The notes beneath the pieces were generated by a model, which did no database searches, had not been told where the DNA came from, and saw only the letters and a list, made by a program, of their open reading frames with translations. A stretch of DNA of 64,000 nucleotides from Armatimonadota bacterium (GTDB lineage: Bacteria > Armatimonadota > Fimbriimonadia > Fimbriimonadales > Fimbriimonadaceae), in assembly GCA_027451905.1 (NCBI GenBank), contig DAIDHV010000001.1:410667-474666 (forward strand), given 5' to 3'. The number at the start of each line of letters is the position of its first letter. The first letter of the stretch is position 1. Below, one piece after another: positions 35,701 through 42,054 of the stretch. A program made the translations under genes and the position numbers.

Positions 35701-36400
35701 TGATGAAGCCGTTGACGTCGAAATCGTACGTTGTGCCGTGTTTGGTCACAAGGGTCCATGTTCCATCGCTGTTTTTGGTGAGGGAGTCGTAAATTCCAGC
35801 AGGCGGTGTGTAGGAACTTCCTCCACCACCGGTGCCAGGAGAGCCAGGGCTGCTTACTGTGAAGGGCACGGCAAGACCATCGCCCCAGTGGACGATAGGA
35901 CTGCCGGTGAGGTTGTTGATATAGATGTCATAAGACCAAGTCCAACCGTTGCCAAGTTCGTCGGAATAGCTGGTCTCCGAGTTGTGAAAAAGAGTCAGAT
36001 CGACCGATCTGCCATCAATGATCCCAACCTTAAAGAGGTTCAGTTTGGTAAGAAGGTCTCCATTGCCCGTGTTAGTTGACCCAGTTGGGGCTCCATAGCT
36101 TCCTTCCCACGGATAGGTGCTTCCTGGCGAGGACTCGACTGCTAACGTGTGGATTGAGCCAGGTAATAAGGCGGCAACAAGGCTGCGACTGAGATAAGGC
36201 TGCTCCAACAGAAGCTGTTTTGACCATACGCCGCCTCGGCTTGCTTCCTTGCCAATTCCATCCGGCTTGAAAGGCTTTTGAGGAAGAGTGGTAAAGACGC
36301 CTGGGTAAGATGTCTTTGCCTTTTTGGTGAGGGTTTTCACCAGCTTTTCTCCCGACTTCACCCCTGCCGCAATCGCCTGAGAACTGGCAGAAAGGACCAT
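32792..36400 (-). CDS. RHS/YD-repeat protein with variable C-terminal tip
   Basis: 1202 residues from the ATG at 36400. Dozens of YD repeats (pattern YDxxGxxxxxTDxxGxxTxxxYD) fill residues ~200-1040, followed by the RHS core end YGYQSDQDTGFQLLGHRYYD and PSTGRFLTRDP, which marks the cleavage point before the tip. The last ~110 residues are unlike the rest: basic (NERKRRRFEQGEG, KPEKKPKKHKRD) then acidic-hydrophobic; no toxin family is recognised. Upstream in frame the DNA encodes a signal-peptide-like stretch (SLIFRVIAFGIAGVMVLSA), so the true start lies further out, separated by the C10 tract. It probably forms a secreted or surface shell. Confidence 0.85.
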   Translation of the reverse strand: MVLSASSQAIAAGVKSGEKLVKTLTKKAKTSYPGVFTTLPQKPFKPDGIGKEASRGGVWSKQLLLEQPYLSRSLVAALLPGSIHTLAVESSPGSTYPWEGSYGAPTGSTNTGNGDLLTKLNLFKVGIIDGRSVDLTLFHNSETSYSDELGNGWTWSYDIYINNLTGSPIVHWGDGLAVPFTVSSPGSPGTGGGGSSYTPPAGIYDSLTKNSDGTWTLVTKHGTTYDFDVNGFISAIVDRNGNATGFTKNSANYITSIITPDHRTISIALNANNQWQSVTDPSGNVYTFTYDSNNNLTSVTRPTIPGDGNTDSFTYNTTGQILSHTDRDGNVDSVAYNSDGSVESMTDGNGKTTTVSYSSSATTFTDPLGHTTTDNYASGLLASEVDPAGFSVSYTTRDANHNPTTIVDENGKTWTYAYDSLGNTTSAKDPLGRTVSAIYNGFSEETSYTDGLGNVTSLGYDSHGNLLQVKNPLGNTVETNTYNGLGEMATTADAYGNTTSFTYDSAGNLLSATDPLGNKDQFEYDVFGNPISSADALNNTTLTSYDAWERPIKTTNPDGTTTETAYDGNGNVTSTTDELGHETTWTYDADGSKTSKTDADGNTTSFAYDAAERLSSVTTGNNQTRTYAYDARGEVTSLTLADGSEEKWSYDGDGNTTGYTNPLNQTNSYSYDGADERTGITYPAGVGVGFTYDAASRMTQMTDSTGTTSWSYNALGQVTNLNTPQGNMSYSYDNDGRKSSLTDGTGSFGYTYNAADRLISETNPEGQSTALSYDADGHLTSTTFANGTVESSTYDSRGRTIAEQTKTSTGTSLYSESDVYDGAGNLGSKSVNGAVTSYGYDADNQLTSEIGPNYSESFTYDGNHNRASETLNGVVQTYNYGSADKLESITEGSSTIKSFTYDAAGRTTSITTSAGTTNLSYDYENRLTSITGPNGLSDTFSYNGLDTRVGKVDSSGSHVYRRDGVGVTDSLLNDGTAEYTPGISRTAGGSTLFYGSDRMGSNVMQTDSSQNVSSTTQYDAFGNLVSSTGAPQGPLGFNGQYGYQSDQDTGFQLLGHRYYDPSTGRFLTRDPAKDGENWYDYCRNNPLQWIDGSGLTKGHRKGARGSTHDKHTSGQGTAKKQQNPNKWDAHNERKRRRFEQGEGPAPKPEKKPKKHKRDWPTGPRAMLTQAQARAAGLVDNDSGSSDLAAGDILIDIIAILLE

Positions 36401-36477
36401 GACACCGGCAATGCCAAAGGCAATGACCCTAAAAATAAGGGATTTGGAACGATGGTTGCCAAATAGTATACCTCTGT

Positions 36478-36561
36478 CTACAAAATGGGGGGGGGGCAGC
36501 CAACAGTCTTAAGCAGATGATTTGCCAAACGGCGAAACTTGAACGATGTGAAATCCCTCAT
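36478..36561 (-). other. Upstream ATG frame that a +1 slip would fuse to the RHS gene
   Basis: ATG at 36561, with GAGAG 9 nt upstream, opens a 27-codon frame that reads through the 10-C tract and stops at 36478. One extra C (11, or 8) removes the stop and joins it to the RHS frame 54 codons upstream of the ATG at 36400, restoring a signal-peptide-bearing N-terminus. Confidence 0.5.
36487..36496 (-). repeat. Homopolymeric C10 tract (G10 on the plus strand)
   Basis: Ten consecutive C on the coding strand of the RHS gene, 87 bp before its first in-frame ATG. It is the only tract of this kind noticed in the window. Such tracts change length by slipped-strand mispairing. Confidence 0.95.
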
Positions 36562-36618
36562 TTCCAACTCTCTTCAGCTTTGCAACAAGAATTGCTTCTT
36601 TGCAAACCTGTGAAAAAT

Positions 36619-36624
36619 ACTATA
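36619..36624 (-). promoter_or_regulatory. Candidate -10 element for the RHS gene
   Basis: TATAGT on the minus strand in an AT-rich stretch, 58 nt before the ATG at 36561. A transcript from here would include that ATG and the C10 tract. No clear -35 box is present. Confidence 0.4.
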
Positions 36625-37259
36625 ACACACTTTAATCAAAACGTGACTATTTTCAGAAACCTTTTGTGATAATTTTTAAATTCTTAACATTTGAACCAAG
36701 AAATCATTCTTTGCAACCCAATCCACGCCCATTGCGCATTAGGAATTAATTCAGGCATTTTAGAGTCAGCATTAGGGCTAATACCTTGCTCTGACCGCAT
36801 GAACAAGAAGAGTGGTTGCTGCTGAACGGCAGGGCATCATATGTTGCAGTGCGATGACCGAGGATCCGGTTCTTGAGGTTGGTCTTGAGAAATTAAAAGG
36901 GGTGGGCAGCCTTGGTGCCCTTCCTATTGCCTATCCAAATCCGAACCCTTGCACGCAAAAGACCACCCTGCCTCGGCAAGGAATCCGCGCAACTAGCTTG
37001 TTATTGTCAAGCAAAACCACACCAATCTCTCTTCCATCCTGGCACATTCCGTCCATCTCCCCATTCTTTACAAATGGTCGTGGTAATCCCTTTTTACCTT
37101 GCCCATCTAGCCAAAGAGTTCATTGACTTGGGTCGTCACAAATTGATAGCAACAGGGAGCCAAGCCTGACATTGATCAATACATTGGAGACAGTGAGGAG
37201 ACGAGTCCTTCGGGCAGGTAACCTCAAAAGCCAAAACCTCGTAGAGAGAAAAAGGAACC
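36625..37259. other. Intergenic region without a recognised gene
   Basis: This 635-bp stretch runs from the RHS promoter region to the superoxide dismutase gene. The first ~120 bp are AT-rich. Small frames at 36812 and 36912 have no recognisable product. It contains the right copy of the 26-bp direct repeat at 37059-37084, beyond which sequence looks like normal chromosome leading to AAAGGA and the sod start. Confidence 0.6.
37059..37084 (+). repeat. Right copy of the 26-bp direct repeat
   Basis: Matches 29950-29975 at 24 of 26 positions. It lies 176 bp before the superoxide dismutase start. Confidence 0.6.
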
Positions 37260-37874
37260 ATGGAAGTTAAACTTGTCCGCGTACCAGAAGAATCTGACCT
37301 CAACAAAGCCCTGAACACAGCCGTAAACGGCATCTCGGAGGCGACCCACAAAGAGCATCTCAAACTTTGGCAAGGATATGCCAACAAAACCAATGAAATT
37401 CGAAAGGCTCTTGCCGAATTGGACACCGATCCCGCAAAAGCCAACCAAATTTACTCGCCAATGCGGGCGCTAAAAGCCAATTACGCCTTTGCATACGGCG
37501 GATACCTCAATCACAACGTCTATTTTGAGACGATAGGCGGATCAGGCGGCGCTCCTGAAGGTAAGTTGGCAGACCTTATTGCAGAGTCTTTTGGCTCGTT
37601 TGAAGCGTGGGCGGCAGACTGGAAAGCAACCGGAATCTCGGCAAGAGGCTGGGCCTATCTAGGTTATGACCTTGAAGAAAAAAGAGTTCACACTTATCTT
37701 GGGGACGGTCAGGATACATACCCTGCTTGGAACAATGTCTTGCTACTTGCAATGGATGTGTATGAGCATGCGTATTACTTGGACTTCCAAACCGCACGTG
37801 CCAAATACATCGACGCCTATATGAAGTCGATTGACTGGCATGCTGCCGCCAAAAGGCTTTCTCAGGTCTTGTAA
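37260..37874 (+). CDS. Superoxide dismutase, Fe/Mn family
   Basis: 204 residues; AAAGGA precedes the ATG. Ligands of the family are visible: His33 in ISEATHKEHLKLWQGYANKT, a second His in GGYLNHNVYFE, and Asp/His in AMDVYEHAYYLDF. The N-terminal helix is shorter than in E. coli enzymes and the His-x-Tyr spacing is one residue less, as in some Deinococcus/Chloroflexota-type SODs. There is no signal peptide, so it is cytoplasmic. It dismutates superoxide; whether Fe or Mn is used cannot be told. It stands alone just outside the right direct repeat. Confidence 0.9.
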   Translation: MEVKLVRVPEESDLNKALNTAVNGISEATHKEHLKLWQGYANKTNEIRKALAELDTDPAKANQIYSPMRALKANYAFAYGGYLNHNVYFETIGGSGGAPEGKLADLIAESFGSFEAWAADWKATGISARGWAYLGYDLEEKRVHTYLGDGQDTYPAWNNVLLLAMDVYEHAYYLDFQTARAKYIDAYMKSIDWHAAAKRLSQVL

Positions 37875-37899
37875 GCACTTAGAGATTGTTATTAGCGGC

Positions 37900-39414
37900 T
37901 TAGTCTGAAGCGGCTGCCGCGTCTGAATGTGTCGGGGCGCATTTTTCGATCATAACCCGAAGAATGCGCCTCCCGTCTGTATCCGCAACTTCAAACTTAA
38001 ATCCGTCGGCTTCAATTGACTCACCTTTGCGCGGTTGGCGGCCAAACAGACCGAAGACAAGACCTCCAATCGTGTCAAATTCCTCATCTTCCGCCTCAAA
38101 TCCAGTGACCTTAGAAATGTCATCAACATGAGTCCGACCGTCAACCAACCAGCCTGAACCAGTAGGCACAATCTCTTGGACTTCTTGGTCATATTCGTCA
38201 ACAATATCACCAACAACTTCCTCAACAATGTCTTCAATCGTCACAAGGCCCGAAGTTCCCCCAAACTCGTCTTGAACGATCGCCATTTGGTTTCTGGTTT
38301 GCCTCATCTCCCGCAATAGATCGTGGAGATCTTTATTTTCGGGGACGAACATGGGGGTCCGCATCAGTTTTTGGAGCTTCACTGGCTTATCGGATAGCAT
38401 CGCCATCAGAAGGTCTTTCGCGTGGACAATCCCGACGATGGCGTCATCGGTTTGCTCGAAAAGAGGGATCCTAGAGTGGCCTGTCTCTTTGATCATCGTA
38501 AGAACTTGATCCGGAGATGAATCCACGCTCAGTGCGTCAATATCCACTCTTGGCGTCATCACCTCTCTCACAACCGTATCCGTGAACTCAAAAACGGAGT
38601 GAAGCATTTCTCGTTCTTCATCTTCGATCTCGCCTGTTTCCTGAGCTGATTCCACAATCGTCTTGATTTCTTCTTCTGCTTGATTGGATAAAGCAAAACT
38701 GGCATTTCCTCCAAACCTGCCGGTCAGCAGATTAGCCACAGCAGTAATCAACCAGGCTGGCACCGCAAAAATGATGGTGGACACGGTGATAAACCGATAG
38801 AGCGCCAACCCAACCTTTGCCGGATGCAATGACGCGAAGCTTTTTGGAACTAACTCAACAATAAGGTTCAGGATCAAAAGAGGGATGGCAATGATTAAGG
38901 TCCCTGCGAAAATGCCTCTCATTCCCTGCCAACCAAAGCTATCTGCAATGGAAGGAGCCCCCATAAACGCCATCGCCACAAGCAAAAACTTAGAGGCTTG
39001 CATGCCAATGGTGGTGGCGGAAACAAAACTGGACCTCCGATCAATTATCTTTTGAAGCCGTCGACTTTTCTCTAACTCATCAGCATCTTTGTAGTACTTG
39101 GCAAAATGAGGTCGCATGCACTCGATTGCAGTTTCTGCTGCCACATAAAGCCCGTTCGAAATGATGAAGAGCAGGATCGCAAAACCTAAATCTGCCCACG
39201 GCATGGCAAGGGTAACTGAGCTAGGATCGGCAGATCCTGAGACAACACCAACCGACGGAGATGTGGCAAAAAAGCGAATAACAAAAACACCTGCAAACAG
39301 CAGTACCGCGCCAAGCGAGAATCCCTTGATTTGTATGAAATCTGGCTTTTTTGCTGCCGCTACGGATGGCTGCGTACGGCGCCTCCGTAAATCAGGTTCT
39401 GAAGAACGCTTCAT
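37900..39414 (-). CDS. CNNM/CorC-type (DUF21-CBS-CorC_HlyC) membrane transporter
   Basis: 504 residues. An N-terminal hydrophobic segment precedes the DUF21 domain (LLFIISNGLYVAAETAIECM and three more membrane helices), then a CBS pair starting REVMTPRVDIDALSVDSSPD with DEFGGTSGLVTIEDIVEEVV between, and the C-terminal transporter-associated domain ending in RRILRVMIEK. Members export Mg2+ or Co2+ and bind ATP at the CBS pair. It is the last gene of the rpsU-ybeY-dgkA cluster and overlaps the previous gene by 4 bp. Confidence 0.92.
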   Translation of the reverse strand: MKRSSEPDLRRRRTQPSVAAAKKPDFIQIKGFSLGAVLLFAGVFVIRFFATSPSVGVVSGSADPSSVTLAMPWADLGFAILLFIISNGLYVAAETAIECMRPHFAKYYKDADELEKSRRLQKIIDRRSSFVSATTIGMQASKFLLVAMAFMGAPSIADSFGWQGMRGIFAGTLIIAIPLLILNLIVELVPKSFASLHPAKVGLALYRFITVSTIIFAVPAWLITAVANLLTGRFGGNASFALSNQAEEEIKTIVESAQETGEIEDEEREMLHSVFEFTDTVVREVMTPRVDIDALSVDSSPDQVLTMIKETGHSRIPLFEQTDDAIVGIVHAKDLLMAMLSDKPVKLQKLMRTPMFVPENKDLHDLLREMRQTRNQMAIVQDEFGGTSGLVTIEDIVEEVVGDIVDEYDQEVQEIVPTGSGWLVDGRTHVDDISKVTGFEAEDEEFDTIGGLVFGLFGRQPRKGESIEADGFKFEVADTDGRRILRVMIEKCAPTHSDAAAASD

Positions 39415-40130
39415 TTTGGAATTAGCACAAACAGCAAAAGTCCGACAAGGGTACCGGCGGTTGCGCCCAAAGCAAGTTCAAACACGCTGTGGATTTTTGC
39501 TTCCCATCGACTCTGAGCCACAATTGCAGCCAAGACAAGCGCCAATCCGCTAACTAGCCACCGATCGGATAGAGCCATGATTCCGATCGCAATAAAAAAC
39601 GCAAAGGCGGCATGCCCACTCACTAAACCACCTCTAAGAACCTGACCGCGTTTACCCAATCCCTTACCAATCACGACGATGAAGAAGAGAATAAGGATTC
39701 CAACGATCAACCTAAAGACAAAGGGAGGGCCAAATCCTCCGACGGCAAGGTTGGCCTTAATGCTTTCCCATCGTGAATCGCCAAAAATGAGGAGCCCACC
39801 CACAACCAGCGCAAAAATGGTTGTAATCAGCACCGCACCAGCTGCAATGTCTTTTGCCGTCTTGGCAAGGGGATGGTAGGTCGGCTGAACAAGGTCAACA
39901 ACTGCCTCAATGGCAGAGTTAAACATCTCTGCAATCAAAACAAGGGAAATTGTAAAGAGAAGAGTGAGAACTTCCCTCAGTCCGAAGTTCAAAAGGCTTG
40001 CCAACATGATGACGGCAAGCACAACATAGAGGTGGAACCGCATGTGGCGCTGAGTTCTAAAGGTCAGTGCAACCCCGCTCATCGCAACTCGAAACGGCTC
40101 TAACCAGTTCTTCTTGGGAGGGTGGCTCAA
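39411..40130 (-). CDS. Diacylglycerol/undecaprenol kinase fused to PAP2 phosphatase
   Basis: 239 residues from TTG at 40130, which overlaps the ybeY stop as TTGA (a longer frame to 40187 would overlap by 61 bp). Residues 10-120 are DgkA-like: MRFHLYVVLAVIMLASLLNF and the catalytic AEMFNSAIEAVVDL. Residues ~140-235 are a PAP2 phosphatase domain with GKRGQVLRGG, SGHAAFAF and SRWEAKIHSVFELALG. The two halves would phosphorylate and dephosphorylate a lipid alcohol such as undecaprenol, the carrier of cell-wall synthesis. The fusion ties both steps to one membrane protein. Confidence 0.85.
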   Translation of the reverse strand: MSHPPKKNWLEPFRVAMSGVALTFRTQRHMRFHLYVVLAVIMLASLLNFGLREVLTLLFTISLVLIAEMFNSAIEAVVDLVQPTYHPLAKTAKDIAAGAVLITTIFALVVGGLLIFGDSRWESIKANLAVGGFGPPFVFRLIVGILILFFIVVIGKGLGKRGQVLRGGLVSGHAAFAFFIAIGIMALSDRWLVSGLALVLAAIVAQSRWEAKIHSVFELALGATAGTLVGLLLFVLIPK

Positions 40131-40624
40131 CGGACTGCCTCTCTTTTCTTCACTTGGCTGCTCCAATTTGCGTCGGTGGGAATGCAAACTTGAACTGCAA
40201 TTTGGTTCATCACATCTAGCATTTCCGCTCTTTGAGATTCCGTTTCGTCATCAAGTCCCGCAAGATGAAGGGCACCATGAATTGCCAGCATCACAATCTC
40301 GTCCCTAGCCGGAACCTTCCTCAATTGGGCTTGGAATACGGCCTGATCATAGCTAATGCTGATGTCACCCAATGGAACTGGCTTCTGACCAGGGAAATTA
40401 GGAGCCGCTGGAAAAGTCAGGACATCGGTTGTGGTAGGTATGCCCCGAAAATTGAGGTTCAGAGCCTTTTGCTCTTCATCGGTTGTGATGAGAACGGAAA
40501 CAGCACCCTCGTTGATTTGGAATTGCCCAAGTGCGCATTGAATTGCCTTTCGAATCTTTGCTGAAGGCGCAATTCGCTGGCTTCGATTAAGGATTGAGAC
40601 TTTTAGTTGACTGGGAGGTTCCAT
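40127..40624 (-). CDS. ybeY: Endoribonuclease YbeY (16S rRNA maturation)
   Basis: 165 residues. The motif H-x3-H-x5-H is here HGALHLAGLDD: His116 and His120 are present but the third position (126) is Asp. The upstream TTTDVLTFPA and PLGDISIS segments are conserved in YbeY. The protein takes part in 16S rRNA 3'-end processing and ribosome quality control, a zinc-dependent role. It lies 50 bp after rpsU and overlaps the kinase-phosphatase gene by 4 bp, a classic arrangement next to dgkA and corC. Confidence 0.9.
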   Translation of the reverse strand: MEPPSQLKVSILNRSQRIAPSAKIRKAIQCALGQFQINEGAVSVLITTDEEQKALNLNFRGIPTTTDVLTFPAAPNFPGQKPVPLGDISISYDQAVFQAQLRKVPARDEIVMLAIHGALHLAGLDDETESQRAEMLDVMNQIAVQVCIPTDANWSSQVKKREAVR

Positions 40625-40674
40625 AAAGAATGCCGATTAGGTTCAAATCGCCCCAACCGGCATGATGATTATCT

Positions 40675-40854
40675 TTAAACCTTGTTGAAGCGCGATGGCC
40701 GACGCATACGTGCCTTTCGTCTTTTTTCGCTTGGTTTTACGTAATGGCTGTGATCCTTCAAATCTCGAAGGACTCCGCTTTGCTGAATCTTCTGAGAAAA
40801 TCGCTTGACTGCGCTATCAATTGATTCATTGGGTTGAACGCTTACATAGATCAT
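40675..40854 (-). CDS. rpsU: 30S ribosomal protein S21
   Basis: 59 residues, absent from a simple long-ORF list because it is so short. The translation begins MIYVSVQPNESIDSAVKRFS, then a middle that is rich in Lys and Arg (KPSEKRRKARMRRPSRF) and ends NKV. This is the bS21 pattern (VxVxxNESIDxAxRRFKR). The protein binds near the anti-Shine-Dalgarno region of 16S rRNA. It is the first gene of a minus-strand cluster rpsU-ybeY-dgkA/PAP2-CNNM. Confidence 0.92.
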   Translation of the reverse strand: MIYVSVQPNESIDSAVKRFSQKIQQSGVLRDLKDHSHYVKPSEKRRKARMRRPSRFNKV

Positions 40855-40927
40855 TGACTAAATTCCTAACTGTTCATTATGGCTGATTTGTTTGCAATTG
40901 CGATATGGCAGCCTGCAAATTGTGGTC

Positions 40928-41866
40928 CTAGTGTACAAAATGCATGTTATGATACACGTCATAGATGATCCCAAGGCAAGTCAAGAGGATCAAAATGGCA
41001 AAAACCAACCTAAGGTATCGGTTGCGCACTTTGGTTGTGATTTCTGTTCCAATGATCGTCCCAAACCCCGATCCCGCCAAAATGGCAAGGGAAAGTGGCA
41101 AGTACACAAAACCGTGCATGGATGCCTCAAAGGTGGCAAAAGAAACCGTCACAAACAGCAACATAATGCCGGTGCCAGCCGCATGCCGGGCAGAAAGACC
41201 ATAGCCGTACATCAAAATGGGAGTAAAGACCACGCCTCCGCCGATGCCAAGCAGGGATGTAAGAATCCCAAGGACAAACGCCAAGTAGACGATGCCAGGC
41301 AACGAAACCTTTTTTAACCCCACATTAGGCAAATCCACGTACGGCGGAATAGGAATCTTAGCAAGGGGGCCAGGGATTGTGACATCACCCCTCACCACAT
41401 TAGACTTCATTGCTTTGATGGCATCCTTGCCCATATAAAGCCCAGTGATGGAGAGCATGATGAAGAACAAAATGTCCACCCACAACTGATCGGCTCGGAT
41501 CTCCCAATTTGGTCCGAAATGAATGTTGGGCGCCCGAGAAAGCATGACTTCGATTCGGGTGCCAAGGTCGGCTCCCATTAAACTGCCTCCGATCATAAGC
41601 AGATCAAATCTTGGCTCACCAAGCCCTACTTTCCTAAACTTTAAAAAAGAAGAAATTGAGGTCCCGCACTTTTGACTGAGAGCCGATCCAACCGCAACTT
41701 CTGGCGGAATCCCCAGCGCGTACATCAAAAAAGGAGTTAAAAAGAAGCCGCCTCCCACCCCAAACATCCCCGCGATAACGCCGGTAGCTAGGCCCACAAA
41801 AGCAGTTGGCCAAAATCCAATATTGTATTGATGACCTTGGAAGAAAAAACGAACTGCCAGATTCAC
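40928..41866 (-). CDS. TauE/SafE-family sulfite exporter (DUF81)
   Basis: 312 residues from GTG at 41866, overlapping the upstream small gene as GTGA. Eight hydrophobic segments include two inverted halves, each with a GGG motif: MFGVGGGFFLTPFLMYALGI and LLGIGGGVVFTPILMYGYGL. Family members export sulfite, sulfoacetate or other organosulfur anions; the substrate here is not known. An extracellular/cytoplasmic loop of ~70 residues separates the halves. It is last in the pair with the 49-residue protein. Confidence 0.9.
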   Translation of the reverse strand: MNLAVRFFFQGHQYNIGFWPTAFVGLATGVIAGMFGVGGGFFLTPFLMYALGIPPEVAVGSALSQKCGTSISSFLKFRKVGLGEPRFDLLMIGGSLMGADLGTRIEVMLSRAPNIHFGPNWEIRADQLWVDILFFIMLSITGLYMGKDAIKAMKSNVVRGDVTIPGPLAKIPIPPYVDLPNVGLKKVSLPGIVYLAFVLGILTSLLGIGGGVVFTPILMYGYGLSARHAAGTGIMLLFVTVSFATFEASMHGFVYLPLSLAILAGSGFGTIIGTEITTKVRNRYLRLVFAILILLTCLGIIYDVYHNMHFVH

Positions 41867-42012
41867 TTTTCGGAGTTGGTCTCCGTTTTTTCAGGTTTTG
41901 CTTTTCTGTGGAGAGCAGCTTGAACCGCCATCGAAATCCACATAATGACCATCCCCCATGCCATGGGGACAAAAACGCACTCTAAGGCGTACCGGATATC
42001 TCCCTCTTTCAT
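41863..42012 (-). CDS. Small single-span membrane protein upstream of the TauE exporter
   Basis: 49 residues: MKEGDIRYALECVFVPMAWG then a hydrophobic stretch (MVIMWISMAVQAAL) and a charged tail (HRKAKPEKTETNSEK). The stop codon overlaps the exporter's GTG start by 4 bp, so the gene is translated with it; GAAAGAGGGAGATATC lies at its own start. It may be a small regulatory or assembly subunit of the exporter. No homologue is named. Confidence 0.65.
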   Translation of the reverse strand: MKEGDIRYALECVFVPMAWGMVIMWISMAVQAALHRKAKPEKTETNSEK

Positions 42013-42054
42013 AATAGCTTTCTTAGCAGAATACCAAGCAATCCCAAATCTAAC

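Noticed and set aside
36812-37169. Two short frames upstream of sod
   Set aside because: Overlapping frames without SD, signal or known motif; composition looks non-coding.
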